Below, piece by piece: positions 25,932 through 35,870 of a stretch of 64,000 nt of DNA. Made by a program: the position numbers and the translations under genes. This stretch comes from Leptospiraceae bacterium. Its GTDB lineage: Bacteria; Spirochaetota; Leptospiria; Leptospirales; Leptospiraceae. Numbering within the stretch: the stretch's first letter is position 1; the number at the start of each line of letters is the position of its first letter. Location: positions 1-64,000 of the forward strand of contig JACKPA010000014.1 of NCBI GenBank assembly GCA_024233865.1, in the 5' to 3' direction. The notes beneath the pieces were generated by a model. It saw nothing but the letters and a program-made list of their open reading frames with translations. It ran no database searches and was not told the origin of the DNA.

Positions 25932-27527
25932 TTGAGTTTTTTAAAATTAAAAATCGGTGGAAGAATTGTTTTAGGTTTTTCTATAGTGTTGGCGATATTA
26001 ATCATCATCGGGCTTGTGGTTTTTACTAGTATTCGATCCATACAAAATAACTTTAAATGGGTACTCCATACGGACATTGTTTTGAGAAGTGCAGAACAAT
26101 TAAAAAAATATGTTGTAGATATGGAAACCGGAGAACGAGGATTTGCCATTACCGGTCAGGAAAGTTTTTTAGAACCATATCATAACGGGCAGAAAGAATT
26201 TAAAAAAACCATGAAAATGCTTCAGGAAAAGGTAAGCGACAATCCCCCACAAGTTGAGAGATTAAAACTCATTGAAAATCATATGGAAAAATGGTTAAGC
26301 GACGTGGCTATACCGGTTATAAACTTGAGACAACAAGTATCAAAAAATGAAGCAGATATAAAAGACATCATTCGTACGGTTCAATCCGGAAAAGGAAAAG
26401 CAATGATGGATGAAATTCGAGAAAAATTTGATACATTTATAAATATAGAAACCGGCCTAATGGAATCTCGTGAAAAATCGACTGAAAAAACAGTATCATC
26501 AACTGAATCTATTACAATTGTGCTGATAGGGATATCCGTTATTTTAGTTTTCTTTTTAACTTTAATTATCACAAGAAGCATAACTCGTCCTTTAAATCAC
26601 GTTGTAGAAATAATAGGAGTAATAGCTGAAAAAGGAGATTTAAGCAATCGACTAAAAATTGATACGGATGATGAATTGGGGAAAATGTCTTTCTCAATTA
26701 ACAGTTTTATCAAAAAAATCCAAGAAATTATCAAAGATATCTCTAACAGAAGCCAAGAAATTAACAACTCCAGTAAAGAATTATTTTTATCTAGTGAAAG
26801 TTTATCTTCCGGAACTGAGCAAATGTCTAATCAATCCGGAAATATTGCGTCTTCTGTTATAGAAATGAACCAAAATTTACAAGTAGTCGCCAGTTCCATT
26901 GAAGAAATGGTAAGTAGCATTGCAGAAGTTGCAAAACAAGCCAGTGACGGAGAGAGGATAGCAAATGTCGCCAATAAAGAAGCAATGGAAACGACTACAA
27001 TTGTAAATACATTAGGTGAAAATGCTCAGGAAATAGGGAAGGTTATTGAAAGCATTAGTGAAATAGCGAATCAGACAAACATGTTGGCTTTGAATGCTAG
27101 TATAGAGGCTGCCGGTGCCGGAGACGCTGGAAAAGGATTTGCAGTAGTTGCGACAGAAGTAAAAGAATTAGCGAGACAAGCCGCTCAAGCTTCGGATGAT
27201 ATTAAGTATAGAATAACAACAATCCAAGACAATACTGAAAAAACTGTCAAAGCAATAGACAATATTTCTAAAGTTATTATTCAATTAAATGAAATTAGTT
27301 CTTCCATCGCGTCGTCCGTAGAAGAACAGTCTATTACAACAAAAGAAATATCAGGAAATGTTAATCAAAGTAGCATTGCCTCAAATGAAGTTGCAAAAAA
27401 TATAGAAGGAGTAGCTTCTTCTACAAAAATTGGAGCACAAGATGCTGAAAAAGTTCGAAAGTTGGCTCAAGATATGGACAAGATGGCAAAGGGATTGGAA
27501 AATATAGTAAAACAATTCAAAATTTAA
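25932..27527 (+). CDS. Methyl-accepting chemotaxis protein with CHASE3 sensor
   Basis: The receptor of about 531 residues has a first membrane helix (about 13-35), a periplasmic CHASE3 domain (VVDMETGERGFAITGQESFL), a second helix (about 200-220), HAMP, and the cytoplasmic signalling domain with the kinase-contact hairpin tip ANQTNMLALNASIEAAGAG and GFAVVATEVKELARQA. There is no CheR-tethering pentapeptide. I chose the TTG at 25932 because AAAAGGAG is seven bases upstream; a TTG at 25884 would add 16 residues without a binding site. It signals to CheA/CheW encoded elsewhere. Confidence 0.93.
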   Translation: MSFLKLKIGGRIVLGFSIVLAILIIIGLVVFTSIRSIQNNFKWVLHTDIVLRSAEQLKKYVVDMETGERGFAITGQESFLEPYHNGQKEFKKTMKMLQEKVSDNPPQVERLKLIENHMEKWLSDVAIPVINLRQQVSKNEADIKDIIRTVQSGKGKAMMDEIREKFDTFINIETGLMESREKSTEKTVSSTESITIVLIGISVILVFFLTLIITRSITRPLNHVVEIIGVIAEKGDLSNRLKIDTDDELGKMSFSINSFIKKIQEIIKDISNRSQEINNSSKELFLSSESLSSGTEQMSNQSGNIASSVIEMNQNLQVVASSIEEMVSSIAEVAKQASDGERIANVANKEAMETTTIVNTLGENAQEIGKVIESISEIANQTNMLALNASIEAAGAGDAGKGFAVVATEVKELARQAAQASDDIKYRITTIQDNTEKTVKAIDNISKVIIQLNEISSSIASSVEEQSITTKEISGNVNQSSIASNEVAKNIEGVASSTKIGAQDAEKVRKLAQDMDKMAKGLENIVKQFKI

Positions 27528-27574
27528 GAGTAGCAGGGACACGACCAGCAATTATTAGCATTAAATTATTTCTA

Positions 27575-27740
27575 CCTATCCCCGTCAAGCTATCCTTTTG
27601 TATTAGCCTCAATCCGCCCCTTTCCTAACAGGAAAGGAGCCATAATGACTATCATTCAATAGAAAAGACTAAATGTTAAAGACTTCCCCTTCCCTGCAGT
27701 TTCCCAAGCATGCGAATTAGGGAAGGGGAAAGGGGATAGG
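27575..27740. repeat. Nested inverted-repeat element
   Basis: CCTATCCCC (27575-27583) and GGGGATAGG (27732-27740) are perfect ends of a 166-bp non-coding element. Inside are a perfect 8-bp hairpin (CCTTTCCT-AAC-AGGAAAGG, 27619-27637) and perfect 12-bp arms TTCCCCTTCCCT / AGGGAAGGGGAA (27684-27695, 27719-27730). It fills the first half of the 394-bp gap between the chemoreceptor and GspF genes. Confidence 0.65.
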
Positions 27741-27770
27741 TCTTCTGATCAGATTGAAAAAAATCATATT

Positions 27771-27920
27771 TTAACGTTAGTTCGACGTAACAAAAGTTTC
27801 AGACAAATATAAGGGAAAACACATAGGTTTACCCTTATAAAACAAGTCTAACGAAGATTTTTCTGTAAGGGTAATCCGGGTAATCCCTGGTTGCCCTATA
27901 ATTTTATATCGAACACATAC
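27771..27920. mobile_element. MITE-like inverted-repeat element, copy C
   Basis: The left end TTAACGTTAGTTCGACGTAA matches copy A's terminal repeat; the right end has only TCGAAC conserved. Inside, TAAGGG...CCCTTA and GTAAGGGTAATCC...CCCTGGTTGCCCTATA resemble copy A's palindromes. It abuts the stop codon of gspF. Confidence 0.6.
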
Positions 27921-27921
27921 T

Positions 27922-29148
27922 TCACAAGTTCTTAATTTGTTGAGTAAGCTTATACATGGGTACCATTATAGAAGCCATAATTGTAAAAATCAGTCCTCCC
28001 ATGATCACAATCATAATCGGTTCTAAGCTCTGGGTCATGGATTTAATTGTATTGTCAACTTCCTGGTCAAAAATAGTTGCCAATTTATTCATCATTTCAG
28101 GAACTTTATCTGTTAATTCTCCGGCAGATAACATACCCAAAACCATAGGTGTCAATATGGCTGAGTTTTGGAATGCGTCAGAAAGTTTCCCCCCCTCTTT
28201 TATATTTGCAATAGCACTTTCTATTTCCACTTGGAATATATAATTATTCACAATTCGACTTACTATTTGCAAAGAAAGAATTAAAGAAACCCTATTTGTC
28301 AGTAAAACGCCTAAATTTCTGGAAAAACTGCTAATCATCACTTTTCGTGATAAGCTACCAATAATCGGGACCTTTAGTATAAATCTATCCCACTTTTTTT
28401 TGCCTTCTTTGGATGTCTTAAACCGAACAAATACATAAATAGAGCCAACTAAACTTAAAATCATCAACCACCAATAGTTAATCAGAGCATCGGATATGGC
28501 AATTACAGTTCTTGTAATCAAAGGAAGTTCGGCATCAAATTGAGAAAAAAGCTCTTGTATCTGAGGAATAACCACTGTAAGCAAAAAAATTGCCACAAAC
28601 ATAGATAGACCAGCCATTATTAAAGGATATATCATTGCCACTTGGACTTTTGACTTTAGCTCGGTTGCTTTTTCTTCCAATTCAGCCAATCGCACCAAGG
28701 TTGATTCGTATTCACCGGTTTTTTCACCAACAGAAATCAAAGAAGAATACTGATTGGGAAATACATCGGGGTGTTTTTCCATGGCTTTGGATAAACTTTC
28801 TCCTTCTACAACACCGGCTTTCATTTCAATAATTACTTTTTTAAAATATTGATTTTCAACTTGTTCAATAATGTTGTTTAAAGAACGATCTAATGGGATG
28901 CCTGCACCTAGTAAAGTTCCTAATTGCCTGACAAACAAACCAACTTCTTTTCTTGGAATTCTATACAATATTTTTGACAAAAAAGGGAATAATTCTCGTT
29001 CTTTTTTTTCAATATCTTCTTGAATTTCCCTTACATAGAGTCCTTTCTGTTTGAGTTTATTTCTCGCTGATTGCAAATTATTGGCATCAATAATCCCTTT
29101 TTCAGTTTTTCCATTTTTATTAAAGGCAGTATATGTGTAGAGCGACAT
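27922..29148 (-). CDS. gspF: Type II secretion / type IV pilus inner-membrane protein GspF
   Basis: GspF/PilC is the polytopic inner-membrane platform around which the secretion pseudopilus is assembled. The 408-residue protein starts with the typical MSLYTYTAFNKNGKTEKGII and has two repeated T2SSF domains (about 68-192 and 272-395; FVRQLGTLLGAGIPLDRSL, and FSRNLGVLLTNRVSLILSL), three membrane helices and the C-terminal SLEPIMIVIMGGLIFTIMASI. It stands alone: gspD, E and G are not in the window. An ATG at 29148 agrees with the conserved family start. Confidence 0.95.
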   Translation of the reverse strand: MSLYTYTAFNKNGKTEKGIIDANNLQSARNKLKQKGLYVREIQEDIEKKERELFPFLSKILYRIPRKEVGLFVRQLGTLLGAGIPLDRSLNNIIEQVENQYFKKVIIEMKAGVVEGESLSKAMEKHPDVFPNQYSSLISVGEKTGEYESTLVRLAELEEKATELKSKVQVAMIYPLIMAGLSMFVAIFLLTVVIPQIQELFSQFDAELPLITRTVIAISDALINYWWLMILSLVGSIYVFVRFKTSKEGKKKWDRFILKVPIIGSLSRKVMISSFSRNLGVLLTNRVSLILSLQIVSRIVNNYIFQVEIESAIANIKEGGKLSDAFQNSAILTPMVLGMLSAGELTDKVPEMMNKLATIFDQEVDNTIKSMTQSLEPIMIVIMGGLIFTIMASIMVPMYKLTQQIKNL

Positions 29149-29212
29149 GAATATGATTTTATAATTTGTGAAAAAAATTTCAAGCGAAAATATTATATTT
29201 TATTAAATGTTT

Positions 29213-31813
29213 TTAAGTTATATAATGCTTAAGGTGCGTTTCTACAAACTCTCTAAGTTCTTTAAGCTGAAAATTACTTATAAATTCCTGAAGTTGTTTT
29301 ACAAATAGGATGCAGGATGGATTTGCATATTCAATCTGAGATAAAACCTGGGTTAAATTCTCTATATCTCCCTTCATAACTAATTTGTAAATTTCTATGG
29401 ATTCAATAGACGATGGTAGTACAATCTTATGTTCCATAGGATTTTGAAGTTCTTGTAAGACCGATGGTTCTGCTAAATTATCTTTAAATGCCCACTCCAA
29501 ACCTAAATGTAATCGAATTTTCTCTAACAGCTCATTTACGTCAACTGGTTTGGATACAAAATCATCAAAACCTTTCTGTTTTGTTTGATCTTGGTATTCC
29601 TCCGTAACGCTAGCCGACACTGCAATGATTTTACTTGGAACACCTTTTTTCTTGATCCTATAAAGACACTCAAATCCATCTATATCAGGCATAATGATAT
29701 CCATAAGTATTAGATCGGGATTTATTGTAACTGCTTTTATAATTCCGTCTTCACCACCAACCGCCTCCACAATTTCGAAACCTAAACCGGACAACATCTC
29801 TCTTAAAACAACCCTATTTAACTCAATATCATCCACTATCAAAACTTTTTTTATTTCTCCTTTGTATCCGCTGATTCGATGGATCAACAAAATTTTTTCT
29901 GACATATTGTCTTCTATATCAGCAAAATAAACAGAAAACCAAAAGCATGTCCCTTTTCCCATCTGACTTTCCACTTTTAGTTCGCTTCCCATTAAACGAA
30001 CCAGTTTTCGACTGATGGCAAGACCCAAACCGGTACCTTCTGATTTGTACAATTGAGGACTTAATTGCTTGAATGGATCAAAAATCTCTTCCAATTTATT
30101 TGCCGGTATTCCTATCCCGGTGTCTTCCACTTTAAATTTTATTACATTTCCTTCCCTGTAAACATCAAATGTTATCTCACCTTTTTCGGTGAATTTAACC
30201 GCATTGCTTAACAGATTCAATAAAATTTGGACAAGTCGCTTTTCATCCCCAAAAGCTTTTTTGGGAATATTGTCCGATTTTATATAATGAAGCTTTAACC
30301 CTTTTTCTTTAGCTTTAATATTAACAGAAGCAATTACATTATCCAAAGAATCTCGGAGAAAAAAAGCAGTTTGGGAGAGTTGTATTTTTTGAGCTTCTAT
30401 TTTAGACAAGTCTAATATATCGTTAATCAAATTTAATAAATGATTACCGCTTTTTTCAATGACTTTTACTCCATATTTTTGACTCTTGGTAAGCAATTCA
30501 TCTCTTTTTAAAATTTGAGCATACCCTAATATACCATTGAGTGGTGTCCTAAATTCGTGACTCATATTGGTTATAAAGGAAGACTTTAATTCATTGGCTT
30601 CTTCGGCTTTCAATTTTGCATCTATCAAAATTTCTTCGGTTTTCTTTATCGCTGTAATATCTTCCGCGATACAAATTATAAAAATAACTTCTTGTGATTT
30701 GTCTAATATCACAATTTTTGAAATAAGAAGAACTATTTTTTCTCCATTTCTGTTTACAAAAGTCTCTTCAAATGTAGCTTTAAATTGATTGTTTTTGAAA
30801 TAAAAATTGCTAAAATTCCTAAAAAAATCTATCTGGTTTAGCTCATATACTTCGGAAGTCCTTTTGTTTAAAACTTGTTCTGATCTAAAACCAAAATATT
30901 CGTAACAAGCAGGATTCCATAACGTAAACTTTCGTTCCGGATAAGATTTTGCAAAAATAGCAACAGGAAGGTTGTCTATTAAATTCTGTAAAAAATGGCT
31001 GTAATGCTTTAGTTTTTCTTCGCTTTCGATGAGTTCTTTTTCTTTTTGTTTCCTATCTGTAATATCTTTGTAGGCACTTAAATACCAAATTTCATTGTTA
31101 AAATTCAAAACGGTTGTAGAAACCAATAAGGTTACCTTGGTACCGTTTTTTGCAACTATTGTTGTATCTATCTCATTGAATTCGCCTTCTTTTTGAATAA
31201 GTTGTATTTCGGAAACAGCCTTTTCCAAGGCTTGCGGATCAGGGTACAACAGTCTTAAAAAATTTCCTAAATTATTAACTTCACTTCTATTGTAACCGGT
31301 AATTTTTTCCATTTGAGAATTAAAAATTTCAAAATAACCGGAATTATTGCTAAGAGTAATTCCATCTCCCACTGTTTCAATAATGCGTTGTAATTTTTGA
31401 TCTGATAATTGCTTACTCTTTAATAATTCTTCTTGGAGTTTTTTTTCTTTGGATATATCTTGAATCTGAAGTAAAAAAAATAGAGGTTTCTCACTGGAAT
31501 CCCGAATGAGTTTGGTGGTTGTAAGCAAATATACAATTTGTTGATTTTGCGTATAGTATATAATTTTTTTAAATATACCTTCATTATCAGATTTTAACAA
31601 TCTATCAAAAATTACTTTTTGTTCTTGGTAATCAATGGAAAAAAGAACGGAACTTATAAATTTGTCTAGTATTTCTTCTTGGGTGTAGCCAACTAGATCG
31701 CAAAATACCCGATTCACTCCTAATATTTTGCCTTCTATGCTTAAAAACGCTATTCCAATGGCAGAATTTTCATAGACAATTCTATAGTATTCCAGTATAA
31801 TATTTTGATTCAA
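29213..31813 (-). CDS. Hybrid histidine kinase: PAS x3, kinase core, receiver, helical tail
   Basis: The 866-residue cytosolic protein has three PAS domains (about 5-125, 140-255, 265-390), a HisKA box with the phospho-acceptor (MSHEFRTPLNGILGYAQ), an HATPase domain (NLLSNAVKFTEKGEITF, EDTGIGIPANKLEEIFDPF, GTGLGLAISRKLV), and a receiver domain (VLIVDDIELNRV, phospho-Asp in LILMDIIMPDIDGF). A helical tail of about 70 residues follows, shared with the kinase at 32921-34387. No DNA-binding output is present. The start is a TTG one base after the upstream gene's stop, so it is translationally coupled and last in the run. Confidence 0.9.
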   Translation of the reverse strand: MNQNIILEYYRIVYENSAIGIAFLSIEGKILGVNRVFCDLVGYTQEEILDKFISSVLFSIDYQEQKVIFDRLLKSDNEGIFKKIIYYTQNQQIVYLLTTTKLIRDSSEKPLFFLLQIQDISKEKKLQEELLKSKQLSDQKLQRIIETVGDGITLSNNSGYFEIFNSQMEKITGYNRSEVNNLGNFLRLLYPDPQALEKAVSEIQLIQKEGEFNEIDTTIVAKNGTKVTLLVSTTVLNFNNEIWYLSAYKDITDRKQKEKELIESEEKLKHYSHFLQNLIDNLPVAIFAKSYPERKFTLWNPACYEYFGFRSEQVLNKRTSEVYELNQIDFFRNFSNFYFKNNQFKATFEETFVNRNGEKIVLLISKIVILDKSQEVIFIICIAEDITAIKKTEEILIDAKLKAEEANELKSSFITNMSHEFRTPLNGILGYAQILKRDELLTKSQKYGVKVIEKSGNHLLNLINDILDLSKIEAQKIQLSQTAFFLRDSLDNVIASVNIKAKEKGLKLHYIKSDNIPKKAFGDEKRLVQILLNLLSNAVKFTEKGEITFDVYREGNVIKFKVEDTGIGIPANKLEEIFDPFKQLSPQLYKSEGTGLGLAISRKLVRLMGSELKVESQMGKGTCFWFSVYFADIEDNMSEKILLIHRISGYKGEIKKVLIVDDIELNRVVLREMLSGLGFEIVEAVGGEDGIIKAVTINPDLILMDIIMPDIDGFECLYRIKKKGVPSKIIAVSASVTEEYQDQTKQKGFDDFVSKPVDVNELLEKIRLHLGLEWAFKDNLAEPSVLQELQNPMEHKIVLPSSIESIEIYKLVMKGDIENLTQVLSQIEYANPSCILFVKQLQEFISNFQLKELREFVETHLKHYIT

Positions 31814-31814
31814 T

Positions 31815-32918
31815 TTAAAAACTCTTTATTGGCAGTCTTACAAAAAATTTGCTTCCTTGACCGGGAGCACTTTCAACCCAAATTTTTCCATTACTTTTTT
31901 TTATAAATTCATTGCACAAAATGAGTCCAAGCCCAGAACCGGATTCGTTGGCAGTACCTAAAGTGGATACATGGTCATCTATCCTGAAAAGTTTCTGTAT
32001 AACTTCTTGCTCCATACCAATCCCTGTGTCAGAGATAACAATATCCTTATAATCTTCATGACCAATAGAATATAGTTTAACAACACCACCGGAATAAGAG
32101 AACTTAACGGCATTGGTTAATAAATTACGAATAATCGTATTTAACACGTTTATGTCAGTAAAAACAAGCGTATTGGTATCTATTTGCGACTCTATGATAA
32201 CATTTTTCTTGGAAGCAATTTCTTGGATAAGGTTAATATTTGTATTTACAACCATACTCAGGTCATACTCTTTTGGGATCAGCTGAATTCGGTTTGTCTG
32301 TGTTCTTGCCCATTGTAACAAATTATCCAAGAGTTCATAAGAATTTTTAGACAAATTTTCTATTTCTTGTAAATACATAATTCTTCTTTCATCATTTAAA
32401 TCATGGTAGCGACTTAATAAAAAATTAGACATGCCAATCAAGCCATTAAACGGATTTTTTAAGTCATGAGCAATAATGGAAAAAAACTTATCTTTGCTCG
32501 CATTCAATTCTTTGAGTTGCTTTTTTTGTTTTGTAATGGTTAGATGAGCCGATATACGAGCCAATACTTCTTCTTGTTGAAATGGTTTTGTAATATAATC
32601 CACTCCACCCAGTTGGAATCCTTTTACTTTGTCTACTGTTTCATTTAAAGCACTGATAAATATAATAGGTATATCTTTTGTTCCTGTTTGGCTTTTTAAA
32701 ATTTGACATACTTCGTATCCGTTTTTATTGGGCATTATAATATCAAGTAAGATTATATCAGGCAACTCATTTTTTACAATTTCAAGAGCATTGTCTCCGT
32801 CATAACTTAGCAAAATCTTAAAACCCAAATCTAAAAAGTATTTGTATAAGAGTTGCAGATTTGTGGGATTATCGTCTACAATCAAAATTGTAGACTTGTT
32901 TATCTCATTATTTTCCAA
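31815..32918 (-). CDS. Receiver-histidine kinase hybrid
   Basis: The 367-residue protein is a receiver domain (about 10-125; ILIVDDNPTNLQLLYKYF, phospho-Asp in IILLDIIMPNKNGYEV) joined to a histidine kinase core (SIIAHDLKNPFNGLIGMS; NLLTNAVKFSYSGG; GSGLGLILCNEFIKKSNG). There is no membrane segment or PAS domain, so it probably relays from one phosphoprotein to another. A TTG start at 32918 is supported by GAGG eight bases upstream. It is two bases from the kinase gene before it and one base from the one after. Its layout equals the C-terminal half of the protein at 53856-56822. Confidence 0.9.
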   Translation of the reverse strand: MENNEINKSTILIVDDNPTNLQLLYKYFLDLGFKILLSYDGDNALEIVKNELPDIILLDIIMPNKNGYEVCQILKSQTGTKDIPIIFISALNETVDKVKGFQLGGVDYITKPFQQEEVLARISAHLTITKQKKQLKELNASKDKFFSIIAHDLKNPFNGLIGMSNFLLSRYHDLNDERRIMYLQEIENLSKNSYELLDNLLQWARTQTNRIQLIPKEYDLSMVVNTNINLIQEIASKKNVIIESQIDTNTLVFTDINVLNTIIRNLLTNAVKFSYSGGVVKLYSIGHEDYKDIVISDTGIGMEQEVIQKLFRIDDHVSTLGTANESGSGLGLILCNEFIKKSNGKIWVESAPGQGSKFFVRLPIKSF

Positions 32919-32920
32919 TT

Positions 32921-34387
32921 TTAAAACCTCAAATTATTAATCACTATGTCGTGAATTTCTTTCAAATTAAATGAATGGAGCAAACCCATAAGCCTTTCAA
33001 CCATAGGTTTAAAATAAGCGTCATCTTCCCTAATTTTATTTAATACGGAAACTATACCATTGACATCTCCTTTTATTGTTACAAGATAAAGCTTTTCCGC
33101 AAAGTCTTTTGGTAACAGACTTAATTGTTTTTCAATAGATGGAATAGCCAAGCCATTATCAAAATCATCTTCCTTTTTTGGGAACACATTTTTATCAATT
33201 TTTTCGTTAAAAAGTTGACTTTCGGAACAAACTGGTAAGAAAAGGGAAAATGTAAAGTTGCTACCCTTGCCTAATTGGCTTTCTACCTTCAAATCTCCGC
33301 CTAGTAATTCGATTAGCTTATGAACGATAGTCAAACCAATACCGCTTCCCTCTGATTTGTTTAAGTTGGGACTCAATTGCTTAAATGGTTGGAATATTGT
33401 TTGAATTTGACTTTGCTCCATACCAATTCCCGTATCTTCAACGGAAAAAAATATCCTGTCTCCGGTTTCTTCCCAAACTCGAAAAAATATACTGCCATTT
33501 TTAGTAAATTTTATTGCATTTGCAAGCATTTGATAGGCCATATAGGTAATTTTTTTATCATCCCCAAGCACATATTCCGGTAAATTATCAGAGAACTCAA
33601 AAAAAAAATTTAGCTTTTTCCCTTGAATCTTTGTTTTGGAAATCTCTACAATATCCATTAAGCAAGCCCGTAAAAGGAAAGGGGAATTCACTATTTTTAA
33701 CTGATTAGATTCAATTTTTGATAAATACATTACATCTTCAATTAAATTTAACAAATATCTACCACTTTTTTCTATAATATCCAAGCTATCCTTCTGAGAG
33801 AATGTAATATCCTTGTCTTTTTTTAGATTTTGTACGGATCCTAATATTCCATTCAATGGTGTTCTAAATTCATGGCTAACATTGGCAAGAAATGCGGATT
33901 TGAGTTGGTTTGCTTCCTTTTCTCTTTTTATGGAATTTTTTAGAGCATTTTCTTCTTTTTTACGATTTGTAACGTTTCTATAAAGGCTTAAATACCAGAT
34001 AACTCCCTTAAAATTAAGTAGGGTAGTTGTTACCCATAGATTTAAAAAGGTTTTATACTTTGTTTTTATAATTACCTCAAATTCTACAGAATCTCCTTCC
34101 CTTTTTAGTTTGTATACTTTCCTGAGTATTCTCTTTAAGTCGAATTTTTCAGGAAATAGGTCATGAAGTATATTTTTATCAGAGTTACATTCCTCTTTTG
34201 TGTATCCGGTAAGTTGTTCCATTTTCAAATTATATACATCGAAATAGCCATGTTTGTTAATTAGTGTAAGACCTTCTCCAATTTTTTCAATAATATTATA
34301 TAACTTTATAGTAGTAACAGAAAGATTATCTATTGTAAGGTCAAGAATATTTTCAAGCATTAATTCTGATGGGGTGTCATTTGACAT
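32921..34387 (-). CDS. PAS histidine kinase with receiver-less helical tail
   Basis: The protein of about 488 residues has one PAS domain (about 28-145), a HisKA box (NVSHEFRTPLNGILGSVQ), an HATPase domain (MLANAIKFTKNGSIFF, VEDTGIGMEQSQIQTIFQPF, GSGIGLTIVHKLIE) and a C-terminal helical segment (YLVTIKGDVNGIVSVLNKI) matching the tail that follows the receiver in the 29213-31813 kinase. Here no receiver precedes it. I chose the ATG at 34387; a TTG at 34393 would overlap the MBOAT stop codon. It is co-directional and coupled to the MBOAT gene upstream. Confidence 0.88.
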   Translation of the reverse strand: MSNDTPSELMLENILDLTIDNLSVTTIKLYNIIEKIGEGLTLINKHGYFDVYNLKMEQLTGYTKEECNSDKNILHDLFPEKFDLKRILRKVYKLKREGDSVEFEVIIKTKYKTFLNLWVTTTLLNFKGVIWYLSLYRNVTNRKKEENALKNSIKREKEANQLKSAFLANVSHEFRTPLNGILGSVQNLKKDKDITFSQKDSLDIIEKSGRYLLNLIEDVMYLSKIESNQLKIVNSPFLLRACLMDIVEISKTKIQGKKLNFFFEFSDNLPEYVLGDDKKITYMAYQMLANAIKFTKNGSIFFRVWEETGDRIFFSVEDTGIGMEQSQIQTIFQPFKQLSPNLNKSEGSGIGLTIVHKLIELLGGDLKVESQLGKGSNFTFSLFLPVCSESQLFNEKIDKNVFPKKEDDFDNGLAIPSIEKQLSLLPKDFAEKLYLVTIKGDVNGIVSVLNKIREDDAYFKPMVERLMGLLHSFNLKEIHDIVINNLRF

Positions 34388-34389
34388 AA

Positions 34390-35850
34390 TCAAAACTGAA
34401 AGTATATGAATGGCATTTCATTATCATTTGTCAAGAAACTAAATAATAAAATTAACGTCGGATAAACCAGAAATTCCAAAACAGGTGAAACCTTAATTTG
34501 TATTTTCTTATCGAATATCAAATATCCCAAATAATGACCTATGGCAGTAACTAACATGATTGGTATACCAATTTTCAGCATATAGGGTCTAAGCATAGTT
34601 CCTTCCGAAAAAGAATATAAATTTGTTACCAATGTGAATGCCTTACCTATACTTTCCGAGCGAAATATTCCCCCAAACATAATAAACGTAGAGTAGGCAT
34701 ACACAAATCGCAATACATTTAAAAATGGGATTAAAAAAGAATAATCAAAATGAATATATTTATTCTTAAAGTCTTTCAAAACTGATTCCAAGACCAGCAT
34801 CATGGCATTTCCCACTCCCCAAGCGATAAACGTCCAGGCAGCTCCATGCCAAACACCGGCTACAAACATGGTCATCCATAGATTAAATTTATGTCTGAGG
34901 TAACCATTTCGGCTCCCGCCCAAAGAAATATACACATAATCCCTGATCCAAGTAGAAAGAGAAATGTGCCACCTTCTCCAAATGTCGGTTATACTAAAAC
35001 CAATAAATGGCATCCGAAAATTCTCCGGTAATTCATACCCTAAAAGGAGTGCACTTCCATAAGCCATATCCGAATAACCACTAAAATCACAATAGATTTG
35101 AATGGAAAACAAAACAACACCAAACCATGAGGCAACTGTTCCATAATTTTCCGGGTTGGCAAAAATTATATCCACAATAGGGGAGGCGTTGTCGGATAGA
35201 ATTACCTTTTTAAAATATCCTAAAATTATATAACGAAAAGCTACTCGAAAAGGGATGGCATCAAAGCTAAGTTTTGTAAAAAGTTGAGGAATAAAGCTCT
35301 TGGCGGTGACAATAGGTCCTGCTACCAATTGGGGGAAAAAGGCAACAAACAAAGCAAACCTCACAAAATTTCTCTCACAAGGAATTACGCCTCGATACAC
35401 ATCAATAGTGTAACTCAAAGACTGAAAAGTAAAAAACGAAATACCTACCGGAAGAATTATATCCAAAAAAGGGATTAGTTTCCTATCATATCCTACGAAA
35501 CTCGCTAGCTGATTAATCGTTTCTCCAACAAAGTTATAGTATTTAAAAAAACCTAAAATAAATACTAAATTTGTTACCAAACTAAATACGAGATAAGCTT
35601 TTTTGATTTTTACTTGTTCTGTATCAACAATCTTTAAAGCAACATAATAATCAATAATGGTAGAAAGGAATATCAGAGCACCAAAGCGATAATCCCAACT
35701 CATATAAAAAACATAGCTAAGGACGAGTAAAACAACGTGCAAAACTGGTCTGCTCGTTTGCTCATTCTTAAAAATAACCGGATGAACATACCATCGATAA
35801 AGAAAAACAAAAGAAAAGAAAAAAAAGTATTCTAAACTAGTAAACAGCAA
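34390..35850 (-). CDS. MBOAT family O-acyltransferase (AlgI/DltB-like)
   Basis: This 486-residue polytopic membrane enzyme transfers acyl groups across the membrane onto polysaccharides or similar substrates. It begins LFTSLEYFFFF, as AlgI proteins do, and carries GISFFTFQSLSYTIDVYRG, DFSGYSDMAYGSALLLGYELPENF, IWRRWHISLSTWIRDYVYI and the catalytic-histidine region VAGVWHGAAWTFIAWG. It ends PFIYFQF, also typical. The start is a TTG. The usual partner (an SGNH/AlgJ-X type periplasmic protein) is missing; its neighbours are a PilZ-like protein and kinases, suggesting c-di-GMP or two-component control of acylation. Confidence 0.93.
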   Translation of the reverse strand: MLFTSLEYFFFFSFVFLYRWYVHPVIFKNEQTSRPVLHVVLLVLSYVFYMSWDYRFGALIFLSTIIDYYVALKIVDTEQVKIKKAYLVFSLVTNLVFILGFFKYYNFVGETINQLASFVGYDRKLIPFLDIILPVGISFFTFQSLSYTIDVYRGVIPCERNFVRFALFVAFFPQLVAGPIVTAKSFIPQLFTKLSFDAIPFRVAFRYIILGYFKKVILSDNASPIVDIIFANPENYGTVASWFGVVLFSIQIYCDFSGYSDMAYGSALLLGYELPENFRMPFIGFSITDIWRRWHISLSTWIRDYVYISLGGSRNGYLRHKFNLWMTMFVAGVWHGAAWTFIAWGVGNAMMLVLESVLKDFKNKYIHFDYSFLIPFLNVLRFVYAYSTFIMFGGIFRSESIGKAFTLVTNLYSFSEGTMLRPYMLKIGIPIMLVTAIGHYLGYLIFDKKIQIKVSPVLEFLVYPTLILLFSFLTNDNEMPFIYFQF

Positions 35851-35870
35851 TAGCTTTTATCTCTTTAAAT

